A stretch of 64,000 nucleotides of DNA, from positions 124,001 to 188,000 of the forward strand of contig NZ_JACYXE010000002.1 in assembly GCF_014857905.1 (NCBI RefSeq). Reading direction: 5' to 3'. The translations under genes and the position numbers were made by a program. This document shows, in pieces, positions 36,027 through 44,615 of the stretch (positions are counted from its first letter, which is position 1; each line of letters starts with the position of its first letter). This DNA comes from Agilicoccus flavus. GTDB lineage: Bacteria; Actinomycetota; Actinomycetes; Actinomycetales; Dermatophilaceae. A model generated the notes under the pieces. That model was not told the origin of the DNA, searched no databases, and worked only from the letters and a program-made list of their open reading frames with translations.

Positions 36027-36859
36027 GTGCCCCTGACCTTCGCCCACCCCGTCGCGGTCCTGCCGCTGCTGCGCACGCCGCTGCCCTTCTCGGCGCTCGC
36101 GGTCGGCGCGATGATCCCCGACCTCCCACTGTTCGTGGGCGGCCTGCTGCCGGCGGGGATGACGTACGCGACGACCCACACCCCGCTCGCCGTCCTCACC
36201 CTCGACGTCGCCCTCGGGCTGCGGCCTGGGCGGCGTGGCGGGTCGTGCTGCGGGCGCCGCTCGTCGACACCGCCCCCGCGGCCATCCGCTCCCGCGTGCC
36301 CCGGCCGACGCGCCCGCGCGGGGCCCGGTTGTCGTTCGTGCCGCTCGCCGTCGCCGTCGGCGCGGCGACCCACGTGCTCTGGGACGAGTTCACCCATCCG
36401 GGGCGGTGGGGGACCCGGAACATCGAGTGGCTGGCCGCCACGCACGCGGGCCTGAGCGGCGCGTCCTGGGCCCAGTACGTCAGCGGCGTCGGCGGCCTGC
36501 TCGTCCTCGCCGTGGCGGGGGTGCTCGCCCTGCGCCGGGCGACCCCGTCCCCGCGCCCGCGCCTGCGGCCTCGTCTCGCGCCCTGGGTCGTCCGGGTGCC
36601 GGTGGCGGCGGCGCTCGCCGTGGCGTCGCTGCTCGCCGGTCTGCGCCCGTCCTCGCTCCACGAGTTCGCCTTCGAGGCGGTCACGCTCGGCGCGGCCGCC
36701 GCGGGGGCCGGACTCCTCGTCGCGGCGGTCCTCTGGCACGTCGCCCCCGGTCGGCGGCGCGAAGGGGTGCCCGGTGCGCCTGAGCGCTCCGAGGCGGCCT
36801 CGGACGGGGTGGGGTCCCGCTGGGCACGCGCGGACGCATCGGAGAGAATGCGGTCATGA
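36027..36859 (+). pseudogene. DUF4184 family membrane protein, one frameshift
   Basis: The first part (36027 to about 36225) encodes PLTFAHPVAVLPLLRTPLPFSALAVGAMIPDLPLFV, the N-terminus of DUF4184. From about 36230 the family continues in another frame with AAWAAWRVVLRAPLVDTAPA, then HVLWDEFTHPGRWGTRNIEW and several membrane helices to the stop at 36859. Adding one G in ctcgggctgcggcc (about 36222-36235) restores one frame of roughly 278 residues, so a single base is missing. The restored stop overlaps the next ATG as ATGA, which argues that the gene was recently or still is functional. A sequencing error is as likely as a true mutation. Confidence 0.75.
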
Positions 36860-37794
36860 CCCAGCAGCCGAAGCTTCCCCCCGCCGCCCTGCGCGGCGCC
36901 GTCGACCTGTCGGGCATCGGGACACCGCCCCCGCCGCCGCGCGCACCCGGTGCGTCGGGTGGTTCGGGTGCCGGCGCGGCCGGTATCCGCGTCGACGGCA
37001 CGGACGCCGGGTTCCAGGAGCTCGTGCTCGGCTCGCGCGAGGTGCCTGCGCTCGTCGTCCTCTGGTCGGCCCAGCACCCCGAGACCGAGCAGGCCGTCGA
37101 CGCCGCAGTCTCCGTCGCCTCCCGCCTCGAGGGGCGTCTGCGGGTGATCGCCGTCGACGTCCAGGCCAACCCCGGTGTCGCGCAGGCGTTCCAGGCCCAG
37201 CAGATCCCGATGACGGCGGGCCTCATCGCGGGCCAGCCGGTCCCGCTGTTCGCGGGCGTGCAGCCGCCGGAGCAGCTCGTCCCCGTCGTGGACGAGATCC
37301 TCAAGGTCGCGGAGCAGAACGGCGTCACGGGCCGCATCCCGCTCGGTGACGAGGCGGACCAGGCGCCGGAGCCCGAGCCGCTCGACCCCAACCACGAGGC
37401 GGCCTTCGACGCCATCGAGCAGGGTGACTTCGACGCCGCCACGCGCGCCTACGAGGCGGCGCTCAAGGCGAACCCCGCCGACGAGGACGCCCGCATCGGG
37501 CTCTCGCAGGTCAAGCTCATGGCCCGCACGGCCGGAGTCGACCTGCACGAGGCCCGGGCCAAGGCGGCCGCGGCGCCGGGTGACATCGACGCCCAGCTCC
37601 TCGCCGCCGATCTCGACCTGCTCGGCGGCCACGTGGAGGATGCGTTCTCCCGGCTCATCGACGTGGTCCGCGTGACCGCCGACGAGGAGCGCGAGCGCGT
37701 CCGCACCCACCTGCTCGAGCTGTTCGAGGTCGTCGGCACCGCCGACGAGCGCGTGGGCAAGGCGCGGCGTGCCCTCATGAGCGCGTTGTTCTGA
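36856..37794 (+). CDS. YbbN/CnoX-like protein: thioredoxin fold plus TPR
   Basis: The 312-residue protein has a disordered Pro/Gly linker (residues 25-45), a thioredoxin-like domain (about 45-160: FQELVLGSREVPALVVLWSAQHPETEQAV, LRVIAVDVQANPGVAQAFQAQQIPMTAGLIAGQPV) and a C-terminal TPR part (about 175-312: EAAFDAIEQGDFDAATRAYEAALKANPADEDARIGLSQVKLM). The CxxC active site is replaced by SAQH, so it is not a redox enzyme; a chaperone-type role as in E. coli YbbN is the best guess. It is translationally coupled to the DUF4184 frame by an ATGA overlap. Confidence 0.88.
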   Translation: MTQQPKLPPAALRGAVDLSGIGTPPPPPRAPGASGGSGAGAAGIRVDGTDAGFQELVLGSREVPALVVLWSAQHPETEQAVDAAVSVASRLEGRLRVIAVDVQANPGVAQAFQAQQIPMTAGLIAGQPVPLFAGVQPPEQLVPVVDEILKVAEQNGVTGRIPLGDEADQAPEPEPLDPNHEAAFDAIEQGDFDAATRAYEAALKANPADEDARIGLSQVKLMARTAGVDLHEARAKAAAAPGDIDAQLLAADLDLLGGHVEDAFSRLIDVVRVTADEERERVRTHLLELFEVVGTADERVGKARRALMSALF

Positions 37795-37805
37795 GCGGCG
37801 AACGT

Positions 37806-37964
37806 AGGCGGGCGTGCGAGCCGGAGTGAGCGCGACTGCGGGCTCTGGGCGGTGAGCGGAGGCGGGCGTGCGAGCCGGAGTGAGCGCGACCACGGACTGC
37901 GAGCGCGACGGATAGTTCAGCGCGGCGAACGTCAGCGAGGTTTGCGAGCCGTCATGAGTGCGAC
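37806..37964. repeat. 54-bp-spaced direct repeats (two identical, one diverged)
   Basis: A 31-bp sequence with core GGCGGGCGTGCGAGCCGGAG occurs identically at 37806-37836 and 37860-37890. A diverged copy with TTTGCGAGCCGTCATGAGTG follows at about 37931-37964. It lies in the 220-bp gap between the YbbN-like gene and the end of lysR and encodes no protein. Confidence 0.6.
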
Positions 37965-38006
37965 GGCCGCCTCCGAGCACTGAACGGTGCTGTCGGCGCC
38001 GTAAGA

Positions 38007-38034
38007 GGCCGGTCCCTCACGGCAGGGGCCGGCC
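38007..38034 (-). terminator. Hairpin straddling the lysR stop codon
   Basis: GGCCGGTCCC (38007-38016) and GGGGCCGGCC (38025-38034) pair with one wobble around an 8-nt loop containing the stop. It may end both the lysR and the ybbN-like transcripts. Confidence 0.4.
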
Positions 38035-39177
38035 TCGGGCGTGCAGGACGAAGTCGCCGGCCGGCCCGAGGAGCCGGGGCGTGGGCCGCCAGACGGCCCG
38101 CAGGCTCCGGGCGAAGGAGGCGTCCTCCACGGGCACGACGACGAGTGTCCCGGCCCGGCGGGCGCCCTCGACGGCCAGCGAGGAGAGGACGGCCGGGCCG
38201 GACCCGGCGACGACGGACGCGACGATCGCGCCGGTGCTCGAGAGTTCCATGACGGGCTGCGCCCGGTCGAAGGCGCCGAGCAGGTCATCGACGGTGCGCC
38301 GGGTGCCGGACCCCGGTTCGCGGACGATGAGCGGCGTGCCCGCGAGCTCCGCGAGGGGCAGCGGTCGGCGTCGTCGGGCCCACGGATGGTGGGGCGCCAC
38401 GACGACGACGAGCTCGTCGCGGGCGACGACGGTGCCGTGCAGCCGGGCGAGCCGGCCGGGGCTCTCGATGAAGCCGAGATCGAGCCTCCCGCGTTCGAGG
38501 GCCTCGACGACGTCGGCGGAGTTCATGACGGACAGGCGGACCGACACGTGGGGGCGCAGGTCGCGGAACGTCCGCAGCCACCCGGGGGCGAGGTGCTCGC
38601 CGACGGTCAGGCTCGCCCCGATCGAGAGGGTCGAGTCGGCGTCGACGCGCAGCGATCGCGCCCCGGCGAGGAGGCGGGAGGCGGCCTCGAGGACGGGCTC
38701 GGCCCAGTCGGCGACGAGGCGCCCGTCGGCGGTGAGCGTGGAGCCGCGCGGGGAGCGGTCCACGAGCCGCAGGTGCAGGTCGGCCTCGAGGCGGCGCAAC
38801 AGCCGGCTCGCGTTCGGCTGCGCGAGGCCCAGCGACCGTGCCGCCGCCCCGAGGCTGCCGGTCGTCGAGATGGCGACGAGCAGGGACAGGGGCAGCAGGT
38901 CGAGTCGGTCCCGTCCGACGTCGGCTCCCGGGGCACGTCCGGTCGTCCCGTCGCGACCGACGGCCCTCGTGGGGATGGCCGGGTCGGCGGGGAGGTCGGG
39001 GGTGTCGTCGAGTGGGGCGGGCCTGTCGTGTCCGGGGTCACGGGCGGCGAGGTCTGGGTCGTCGGCGAGCGGACCAGGCCCGCCGTGTCCGGGGCCACCG
39101 CTCGCGCGATTCCCCGCGTGGGCGGGGTCGGTGCCTACCCGACGCGGGTCGCGCCCGCCCCCCTCGAGTCCGCTCAT
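38017..39177 (-). CDS. LysR-type regulator with a 90-residue N-terminal extension
   Basis: Probable regulator of the divergent yeiH-like transporter gene, as YeiE is for yeiH in E. coli. The 386-residue protein has a winged helix-turn-helix at about 92-150 (DLLPLSLLVAISTTGSLGAAARSLGLAQPNASRLLRRLEADLHLRLVDRS) and a periplasmic-binding-like effector domain (IGASLTVGEHLAPGWLRTF, LDLGFIE, REPGSGTRRTVDDLL). Residues 1-90 are a disordered DP/GGP-rich extension not usual in the family. No ATG or GTG lies between it and the HTH, and TACCCT is 6 nt before ATG 39177, which supports this start. Confidence 0.85.
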   Translation of the reverse strand: MSGLEGGGRDPRRVGTDPAHAGNRASGGPGHGGPGPLADDPDLAARDPGHDRPAPLDDTPDLPADPAIPTRAVGRDGTTGRAPGADVGRDRLDLLPLSLLVAISTTGSLGAAARSLGLAQPNASRLLRRLEADLHLRLVDRSPRGSTLTADGRLVADWAEPVLEAASRLLAGARSLRVDADSTLSIGASLTVGEHLAPGWLRTFRDLRPHVSVRLSVMNSADVVEALERGRLDLGFIESPGRLARLHGTVVARDELVVVVAPHHPWARRRRPLPLAELAGTPLIVREPGSGTRRTVDDLLGAFDRAQPVMELSSTGAIVASVVAGSGPAVLSSLAVEGARRAGTLVVVPVEDASFARSLRAVWRPTPRLLGPAGDFVLHARGRPLP

Positions 39178-39183
39178 ATCGAA

Positions 39184-39189
39184 AGGGTA
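39184..39189 (-). promoter_or_regulatory. -10 box of a leaderless lysR promoter
   Basis: TACCCT on the minus strand is followed by 6 nt and the ATG. It lies in the 70-bp divergent gap with the yeiH-like gene, where a LysR operator would also be expected. Confidence 0.45.
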
Positions 39190-39247
39190 TGACCTGCGCC
39201 GGGAAAAGGGTCTGGTCGGGAGCGCGCGGCCCGTCGAGGCTGGACCC

Positions 39248-40669
39248 ATGCTGCCTACCGCCCCCACCGCTCCCGTTGTCGGACCGCCGTCCGCCGCGTC
39301 GGGCCGGAGGGCGGTGCCGCCCCGCACGCCCCGGACGCCCGAGAGGCCCCGCGTCGGGCCCGGTCTGCTGGCGGCCGGGGCGGCGGCGACCGTCTCCGTG
39401 GTCGTCGCCCACGCCCTGCCGGTGAGCGCGTTGCTCGTCGCGATCGCCCTGGGGATCGCCGCCGCGAACATCGGGCGGCTGCCGGACGCCCTCGCTCCGG
39501 GCCTCGCCGTCGCCGCCCGCCACCCGCTCCGGGCGGGCATAGTCCTGCTCGGCCTGCAGCTCTCGCTGCGGGACGTCGCCGCGCTCGGCCCCGGGGTGAT
39601 CGCCGTGGTGGTGGCGGTCGTCGCCAGCGGGTTCGCGGTCGCGCAGGTGCTCGGGCGTCGCCTCGGACTCGCGCCGACGCAGCGGCTGCTCATCGGGGCC
39701 GGTATGTCGATCTGTGGGGCCGCGGCCGTCGCGGCCGTCGCCGACGCTCTCGACGAGCGCGACGCCCGCCCCGCTTCGCGGGACGCGGCCTGCTCGGGCG
39801 GGCGGGGGCCCGTGGCCGCGCTGAAGGACTCGGCCGGCCTCGCCGGTGACCTCGGGCGTCCCCGGGTGACGGCCGTCGCGACGGGCCCGCAGGGCGACTC
39901 TGCAGGGCTCGCGGGTGATCTCGATCGGACGCAGGTGGCGGCTCTCGGCACGGCCGCGCAGGGCGACCCGGCCGGGCCTGTGGGTGACGGCCACTCGATC
40001 CGGCCCGACGGCGACTGGGCCGGGCCCGTGGGTGGCGGCGACTCGGCCGGGCCTGTGGGTGACGGCGACTCGGCCGGGCCCGCGGGCGACCTCGAGCGGG
40101 ACACCGTGACGGCCGTGGCCCTGGTGGTCCTCCTGGGCACGGCGACGATGGCCCTCCTGCCCGTCGCGGCGGGGATGCTCGGGCTCGACCCGCTCCTCGC
40201 CGGGCAGTGGGCGGGGGCGTCGGTGCACGAGGTGGCCCAGGTGGTGGCCGTCGGGGGCGTCCTCGGCGCGGGTGCGCTGCAGGTCGCGGCCGCGGTGAAG
40301 CTGGCGCGCGTGCTCCTGCTCGCGCCGGTCGTCGCAATCATCGGGCTCGCGCGCCGGCGGTCGGCGGCCGGCACCTCCGCGGCCTCGCTGCCGGGTCGCC
40401 GTCCGCCCCTCGTCCCGTTGTTCGTGCTGGGGTTCCTCGCGGCGTCGCTGGTCCGGATGACTGGAGCGCTGCCGCCCGCGGCGCTCGACGTGGCCGGATC
40501 GGTGCAGACGGTCCTGTTCGCGGCAGCGATGTTCGCGCTCGGGACGGGGGTGAGCGTGGCCCGGCTGCGGGCCGTCGGGCGCCGCCCGGTGGCGGTCGCG
40601 GCGGCGACGACCCTCGTCGTCGCCGCGGTCGGCCTGGCCGGCGCGCTCCTCACGGCGTCCATGTCGTGA
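39248..40669 (+). CDS. YeiH/PSE family transporter with a repeat-rich loop insertion
   Basis: Putative sulfate exporter family membrane protein of 473 residues. Typical parts: GLLAAGAAATVSVVVAHALPVSALLVAIALGIAAANIGRLP, HPLRAGIVLLGLQLSLRDVAALG, LLIGAGMSICGAAAVAAVADAL and, near the C-terminus, GQWAGASVHEVAQVVAVGGVLG and AMFALGTGVSVARLRAVG. Between two helices, about residues 170-285 form an insertion absent from normal family members. It has imperfect repeats of DSAGLAGDL and DSAGPVGDG and ends just before ERDTVTAVALVVLLG. The frame stays open through it, so the insertion may be tolerated as a loop. Divergent from lysR. Confidence 0.85.
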   Translation: MLPTAPTAPVVGPPSAASGRRAVPPRTPRTPERPRVGPGLLAAGAAATVSVVVAHALPVSALLVAIALGIAAANIGRLPDALAPGLAVAARHPLRAGIVLLGLQLSLRDVAALGPGVIAVVVAVVASGFAVAQVLGRRLGLAPTQRLLIGAGMSICGAAAVAAVADALDERDARPASRDAACSGGRGPVAALKDSAGLAGDLGRPRVTAVATGPQGDSAGLAGDLDRTQVAALGTAAQGDPAGPVGDGHSIRPDGDWAGPVGGGDSAGPVGDGDSAGPAGDLERDTVTAVALVVLLGTATMALLPVAAGMLGLDPLLAGQWAGASVHEVAQVVAVGGVLGAGALQVAAAVKLARVLLLAPVVAIIGLARRRSAAGTSAASLPGRRPPLVPLFVLGFLAASLVRMTGALPPAALDVAGSVQTVLFAAAMFALGTGVSVARLRAVGRRPVAVAAATTLVVAAVGLAGALLTASMS

Positions 40670-40764
40670 GATGGCGATCCGCACCGCGTCGGCCGCGGAG
40701 CGGGCGGTCGGACGTGTCATCTCACGATGCGGCCCGCCTCTGCGGTGGGTGTCGGGGGGGCCTG

Positions 40765-40793
40765 TTGCCTACCCGGGGGTAGGGGCCTAGCGT
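40765..40793 (+). promoter_or_regulatory. Promoter with a CsoR-like palindrome between -35 and -10
   Basis: The -35 TTGCCT (40765-40770), 17-bp spacer and -10 TAGCGT (40788-40793) precede ATG 40800 by 6 nt, giving a leaderless transcript. CCTACCCGGGGGTAGG (40768-40783, 7-bp arms) fills the spacer and resembles the TACCC...GGGTA symmetry of CsoR-family metal-sensor sites. No CsoR gene is in the window. Confidence 0.5.
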
Positions 40794-40799
40794 CGAACG

Positions 40800-41090
40800 A
40801 TGATCACCCTCTCCGCCATCCTCGGCGGCCGCCGGCGTTCCGCGACGTCGGAGCGGCGCGTGTCCCGCCTGTCGCGCGCCTCCGACGGCTCGCGGCGGCG
40901 CACCTTCCGACCGGCCCTCATGACGCCGATGGCGTGGTCGCGGCGCGACGAGAACGAGGGCGAACCGCTCGGCGCGGGCGTCGAGGACCGACTCGAGGCC
41001 ATGCCCGCCTCCACCGCCGCCGACGTCGACGACGCCTGCGACACCTCCTTCGGCGCCCCCAGCGCGTCGACCACGCCCCACCGGCACTGA
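40800..41090 (+). CDS. Small hypothetical protein (96 aa)
   Basis: Not recognised. It is Arg/Ser-rich in the first half (GGRRRSATSERRVSRLSRASDGSRRR) and acidic, then Ser/Thr/His-rich at the end (TTPHRH). It has no signal peptide or membrane helix. Support comes from a good promoter placed for leaderless translation of this ATG and from the absence of any competing gene in the 450-bp gap between the yeiH-like and penicillin acylase genes. It has one cysteine and two histidines near the end but no clear metal motif. Confidence 0.5.
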   Translation: MITLSAILGGRRRSATSERRVSRLSRASDGSRRRTFRPALMTPMAWSRRDENEGEPLGAGVEDRLEAMPASTAADVDDACDTSFGAPSASTTPHRH

Positions 41091-41121
41091 CCGCCCCGTC
41101 GACGCCGGCGGTGCGGTCGCC

Positions 41122-43539
41122 TCAGCCGCGGGCCGGGCGCAGCACGATGCGCTGTTCGGTGTGCTTCGCGATCGCCGCGGGGCTGAACAGCATCGGCACG
41201 TAGCCGCCGCGCGCCCAGATCGGGGCGAGGTCGCGGTAGTGGGGGTCGGCCGGATCGCCCGACTGGCCCGGGGTGTTGATCGTCCACGACGCGTCCCAGT
41301 TGCCGACGTCGATGACCTCCTTGTACGACGCCCGTCCGGAGGCGATGGGGGTGGTCCGTGAACCGGGGATCGCGAAGGGCCCCACGTTCAGCCGCGGGTC
41401 GACCTTCCCGAGCGGGTGGTCCATGCTCACCGCGTTGCCGCGGTACCCCCACGTCGCCGCCGACATCGGCCCCCGCTCGTCGAGGGCCGCGCGGTAGGCG
41501 GCGGTCAGCGTGTCCCGCAGGAGTGCGTCGCGGCGGGCGACGCCGTCGCCGCCCAGCCACCTCGTCGGGTGCGTGAGCACGTCCTCCACGACGAGCCAGT
41601 CGATCGTCGGGACCAGATCGCGCCGCGCCGCCGGGACGAGGGCGTCCCGGACCGCCGCGTTGACGCGCGGCTGCCAGTACGTCTCGAACAGGGTCGCGGG
41701 GATGGAGCCGAGGGACTCGGTCCCCTCCCAGCCCGACATGACGTCGATGGCCGCGGTCGTGGCGGCATCCTCGCCGGTCAGCGGCCGGGTCAGGCGCAGC
41801 AGCAGCCGGGCCCGCGGCGACGTGGCGTCGCGTTGCAGTCGCTTGGAGTCGGCGAGGGTGTGCCGCGGCTGCCGCGAGAGGACCTCGATGATCCGCCGGT
41901 GACGCTCGGGCCCCGACCACTCGTAGGCCGTCACGTCGGCCCGATCCGTGCCCGGACGCAGGTTGTACTGGTTGGCCGTCGCGAAGAACCCCCGCGCCGG
42001 GTTGTAGACCTGCGGCAGTCGCTCGCTCGGGACGAACCCGGCCCAGTCGTAGCGCCCGTCGCCCGGCACCGGCAGGAGCCCGTCGTAGCCGACGCGCCGC
42101 GGCGCGAACGCGGCCGCCTTCCACCCGATGTTGCCGCTCGTGTCGGCGTAGATCTGGTTCTCGCCGGGCGCGCCCCACCGCCGGAGCGCGTCGAGGAACT
42201 CGGTCCAGTTCCGGGCCCGCATGTAGCCGATGCTCGCGAAGTACGCGGACGTGCCCGGCTCCGACCACACGGACCGGACCGCGTAGGCCTTCCGTGCCGA
42301 CCGGTCCATCCACACGACGGGTCCGTGCCGGGTGAACCGGACCGCCCGGCTCACCGGGGCACGACTCTTCACGCCGATGCGTTCGGTCTCGGTGCGGATG
42401 GGCTCCCACCCGCCCCGGTACCGGTACTTCGTGCCCGTCGCGTCGAGCTCGTACGTGTACAGGTCCTGGGCGTCGGTGCCGAAGATCGTCAGCCCGAAGG
42501 CGATCGAGTCGTTGTGGCCGATCGAGATGCCCGGCAGGGCGGGCTCGCCACCGCCGATGACGTTCAGGCCCGGGGCGCGCAGGTGCGCGATGTACCGCAG
42601 CGAGGGCGCCCCGTGGACCCGGTGGGGGTCGTTGGCCAGGATCGGCCGGCCGGTCGCCGTGCGGCGCGGCGACACGGTCCAGTTGTTGCTCCCCTCGGCC
42701 TCGGGGCCTTCGGCGCCGTCGCCCCGGGGGGCGAGGGCGAGCGGACGGGCCGCGTCGCCGGTGAACGCGACGGGCTGCGTCGCGAGCTCGTAGGTCCGCA
42801 GGACGCCCTCGGGCAGGCACGGGTCGGTGCCGGCCGGCACCGCCGTCGCGTGGGCCGGTTGCCGACGCAGACGCAGCGCGTCGAGGTGGAGGGCGCCGGC
42901 GCAGGCGAGCTTTGCCCGCGCGACCTCGTCGTCGAGCCCGCTGACGAGGGCGTGGGTGCGGATGCGGACGATGTCCTCGGCGGTCCACCGGTCGGGTCGG
43001 TAGCCCAGGGCCCGGAACTCCGGGGGGAGCTCGTCGGGGTGGTCGTCGAGCCAGTCGAGGTAGGCGTTGACCCCGGCGGCGAACCGCGTCGCGATGCGCC
43101 GGGCGTCAGGCCCGTAGGCGGCCCACTCGGCGTCCATGTCGCCGCGGTACAGGAAGAGGCGCGCCGCGCGGTCCTGCTCGACGTACCGTTCGCCGAACAC
43201 CTCCGCGAGCCGGCCGAGCCCGCGCCGGTGCGACAGGTCGATCTGGAAGAGGCGGTCGCGGGCGGCGTTGAAGCCCTGCGCGAGGAAGGCGTCGTCGGTG
43301 CTCGCGGCGCTGATGTGCGGGATGCCCCAGCGGTCGACGTCGATCGTCGCCGGCTTCTCGAGACCTGTGACGGGCCGCGTGGTGGTCCGGACGCCGGGCG
43401 GGGCCTGCGCGCCGGAGGCGGCCGCGAGGCCCGGGGGAGGGCCGGCGGAGGCCGCGGCGGGCACCCCGAGCAGGGCGCACGAGGCGGCGGCGACGGCGGC
43501 GACGAGAGCGCGAGCGGCGGACGACGGGCGAGGCGTCAT
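41122..43539 (-). CDS. Secreted penicillin acylase family protein
   Basis: Ntn-hydrolase amidase of 805 residues. It has a Sec signal peptide (about 1-32, ALVAAVAAASCALLGVPAAASA), an alpha-chain region (IDVDRWGIPHISAASTDDAFLAQGFNAARDRLFQIDLSHRRGLGRLAEVFG) and the autocleavage site EAEGSNNWTVSPRRTATGRPILANDPH, where Ser becomes the N-terminal nucleophile of the beta chain. GNIGWKAAAFAPRR and ANQYNLRPG are further family marks. It probably hydrolyses an N-acyl compound such as an acyl-homoserine lactone; the substrate cannot be told from sequence. GGAGG precedes the ATG. Confidence 0.92.
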   Translation of the reverse strand: MTPRPSSAARALVAAVAAASCALLGVPAAASAGPPPGLAAASGAQAPPGVRTTTRPVTGLEKPATIDVDRWGIPHISAASTDDAFLAQGFNAARDRLFQIDLSHRRGLGRLAEVFGERYVEQDRAARLFLYRGDMDAEWAAYGPDARRIATRFAAGVNAYLDWLDDHPDELPPEFRALGYRPDRWTAEDIVRIRTHALVSGLDDEVARAKLACAGALHLDALRLRRQPAHATAVPAGTDPCLPEGVLRTYELATQPVAFTGDAARPLALAPRGDGAEGPEAEGSNNWTVSPRRTATGRPILANDPHRVHGAPSLRYIAHLRAPGLNVIGGGEPALPGISIGHNDSIAFGLTIFGTDAQDLYTYELDATGTKYRYRGGWEPIRTETERIGVKSRAPVSRAVRFTRHGPVVWMDRSARKAYAVRSVWSEPGTSAYFASIGYMRARNWTEFLDALRRWGAPGENQIYADTSGNIGWKAAAFAPRRVGYDGLLPVPGDGRYDWAGFVPSERLPQVYNPARGFFATANQYNLRPGTDRADVTAYEWSGPERHRRIIEVLSRQPRHTLADSKRLQRDATSPRARLLLRLTRPLTGEDAATTAAIDVMSGWEGTESLGSIPATLFETYWQPRVNAAVRDALVPAARRDLVPTIDWLVVEDVLTHPTRWLGGDGVARRDALLRDTLTAAYRAALDERGPMSAATWGYRGNAVSMDHPLGKVDPRLNVGPFAIPGSRTTPIASGRASYKEVIDVGNWDASWTINTPGQSGDPADPHYRDLAPIWARGGYVPMLFSPAAIAKHTEQRIVLRPARG

Positions 43540-43565
43540 GGCTGACCTCCACGGTGAGGCGCCCG

Positions 43566-43571
43566 ACCCTA
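43566..43571 (-). promoter_or_regulatory. -10 box for the penicillin acylase gene
   Basis: TAGGGT on the minus strand lies 26 nt before ATG 43539, giving a short leader with a GGAGG site. The -35 is unclear. Confidence 0.35.
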
Positions 43572-43636
43572 CCGGACCGCCGGGCGCCGCGGGAGGGAAT
43601 CGACCTGCCCCACAGGGCGACTCGCGCCGGGTGGCG

Positions 43637-44488
43637 TCAGTTCATCGGCGCCGACAGGGTCGCCTCCACCTCCGAGACGAGGGCGACGTCGCCGGCGCGG
43701 TGCAGCTCGCCGAGGTGGGGGCGGTGCCACAGCCACGTGTAGAGGTCCTCGGCCGTGCCCGAGAGGATCGCCTTGGGCCGGACGGTGCCGTCCCCGGGGT
43801 CGGTGTCGACGACGACGTCCGGCTCGTCGTGCTGGATCCCGTCGGGTGCCGTGCCGGTGAAGCGGGCGGGCGTGAGCAGCCACGACGTGCCCGTGTCGGT
43901 GGCGGCGACGCGGACGATGCGGCCCTCCTCCGGGGTCTGGGTCCCCCACGGCGGGCAGCCCCCGTACATGACGCGCAGCGCCTCGTCGACCCCGTCGGTG
44001 GCCAGCAGCGCGTCGATGGGGGTGCGGGCGCTGCCGTCGGGTGCGGCCGTGAGCTCGGCGTCGACGCGGTGGATGCACGCCTCGTGCATCTGGCGTCGGC
44101 GGACGAACCCGGCGCTCTGCTCGCTCGACCAGGTCCACACCCGGGTGTCGGGCGGCGTGTCCCGCAGGGTCGCCACGAGCGCCGCGGCCGCCTCGCGCCC
44201 TGCCGCGAGCAGGGCCTCCCGGCCCTCGGGGCGATCCGGCTCGCCCAGCGCCTCGACCTGCTCCGGCTCGGTGAGGCGCTCGACCACGACGCGCTGCCAG
44301 AAGACCTGCACGCCGCGCAGGTGGGCGAGCAGGTCGTCGGTGTCCCAGGCGGGGCACGACGGCACCCGCGTCCCGGGCGGTACGGCGGCGAGGACGTCGT
44401 AGAACCGTGCGGAGTCGGCTTCGATGTGGGCCAGGGCCGCCTCCTCGGAGGGGCGTGGCACGGTGTGGCGGGGGTCGGAGCCGGTCAT
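43637..44488 (-). CDS. Maleylpyruvate isomerase-like (DinB-fold) protein
   Basis: The 283-residue protein belongs to the actinobacterial group of mycothiol-dependent maleylpyruvate isomerase N-terminal-domain proteins. It opens with a helical bundle (AALAHIEADSARFYDVLAAVPPGTRVPSCPAWDTDDLLAHLRGVQVFWQRVV). The metal-binding RRQMHEACIHRVDAELTAA is the key motif. The C-terminal domain is DGVDEALRVM...LSGTAEDLYTWLWHR. Whether it is an isomerase or another thiol-dependent enzyme is not known. The ATG at 44488 has GGAG 5 nt upstream. Divergent from the VOC gene. Confidence 0.85.
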   Translation of the reverse strand: MTGSDPRHTVPRPSEEAALAHIEADSARFYDVLAAVPPGTRVPSCPAWDTDDLLAHLRGVQVFWQRVVVERLTEPEQVEALGEPDRPEGREALLAAGREAAAALVATLRDTPPDTRVWTWSSEQSAGFVRRRQMHEACIHRVDAELTAAPDGSARTPIDALLATDGVDEALRVMYGGCPPWGTQTPEEGRIVRVAATDTGTSWLLTPARFTGTAPDGIQHDEPDVVVDTDPGDGTVRPKAILSGTAEDLYTWLWHRPHLGELHRAGDVALVSEVEATLSAPMN

Positions 44489-44615
44489 GGTCTCCACCCT
44501 GTCAGCCGAGCCCCCGCGGGCGCATCCGGGCCGGCCGGGGGCCTCCCGCGCGACGGGCGTCCGAGCGGACGAAAGCCGGTGGCCGACGACCGCGCGTCGG
44601 GGCACGATGGGCGTC

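Noticed and set aside
39240-40662. Minus-strand frame continuing upstream of lysR through the transporter gene
   Set aside because: Its Ser/Pro repeats are the antisense of the transporter's Gly/Asp repeat, and the lysR start at 39177 has a promoter.
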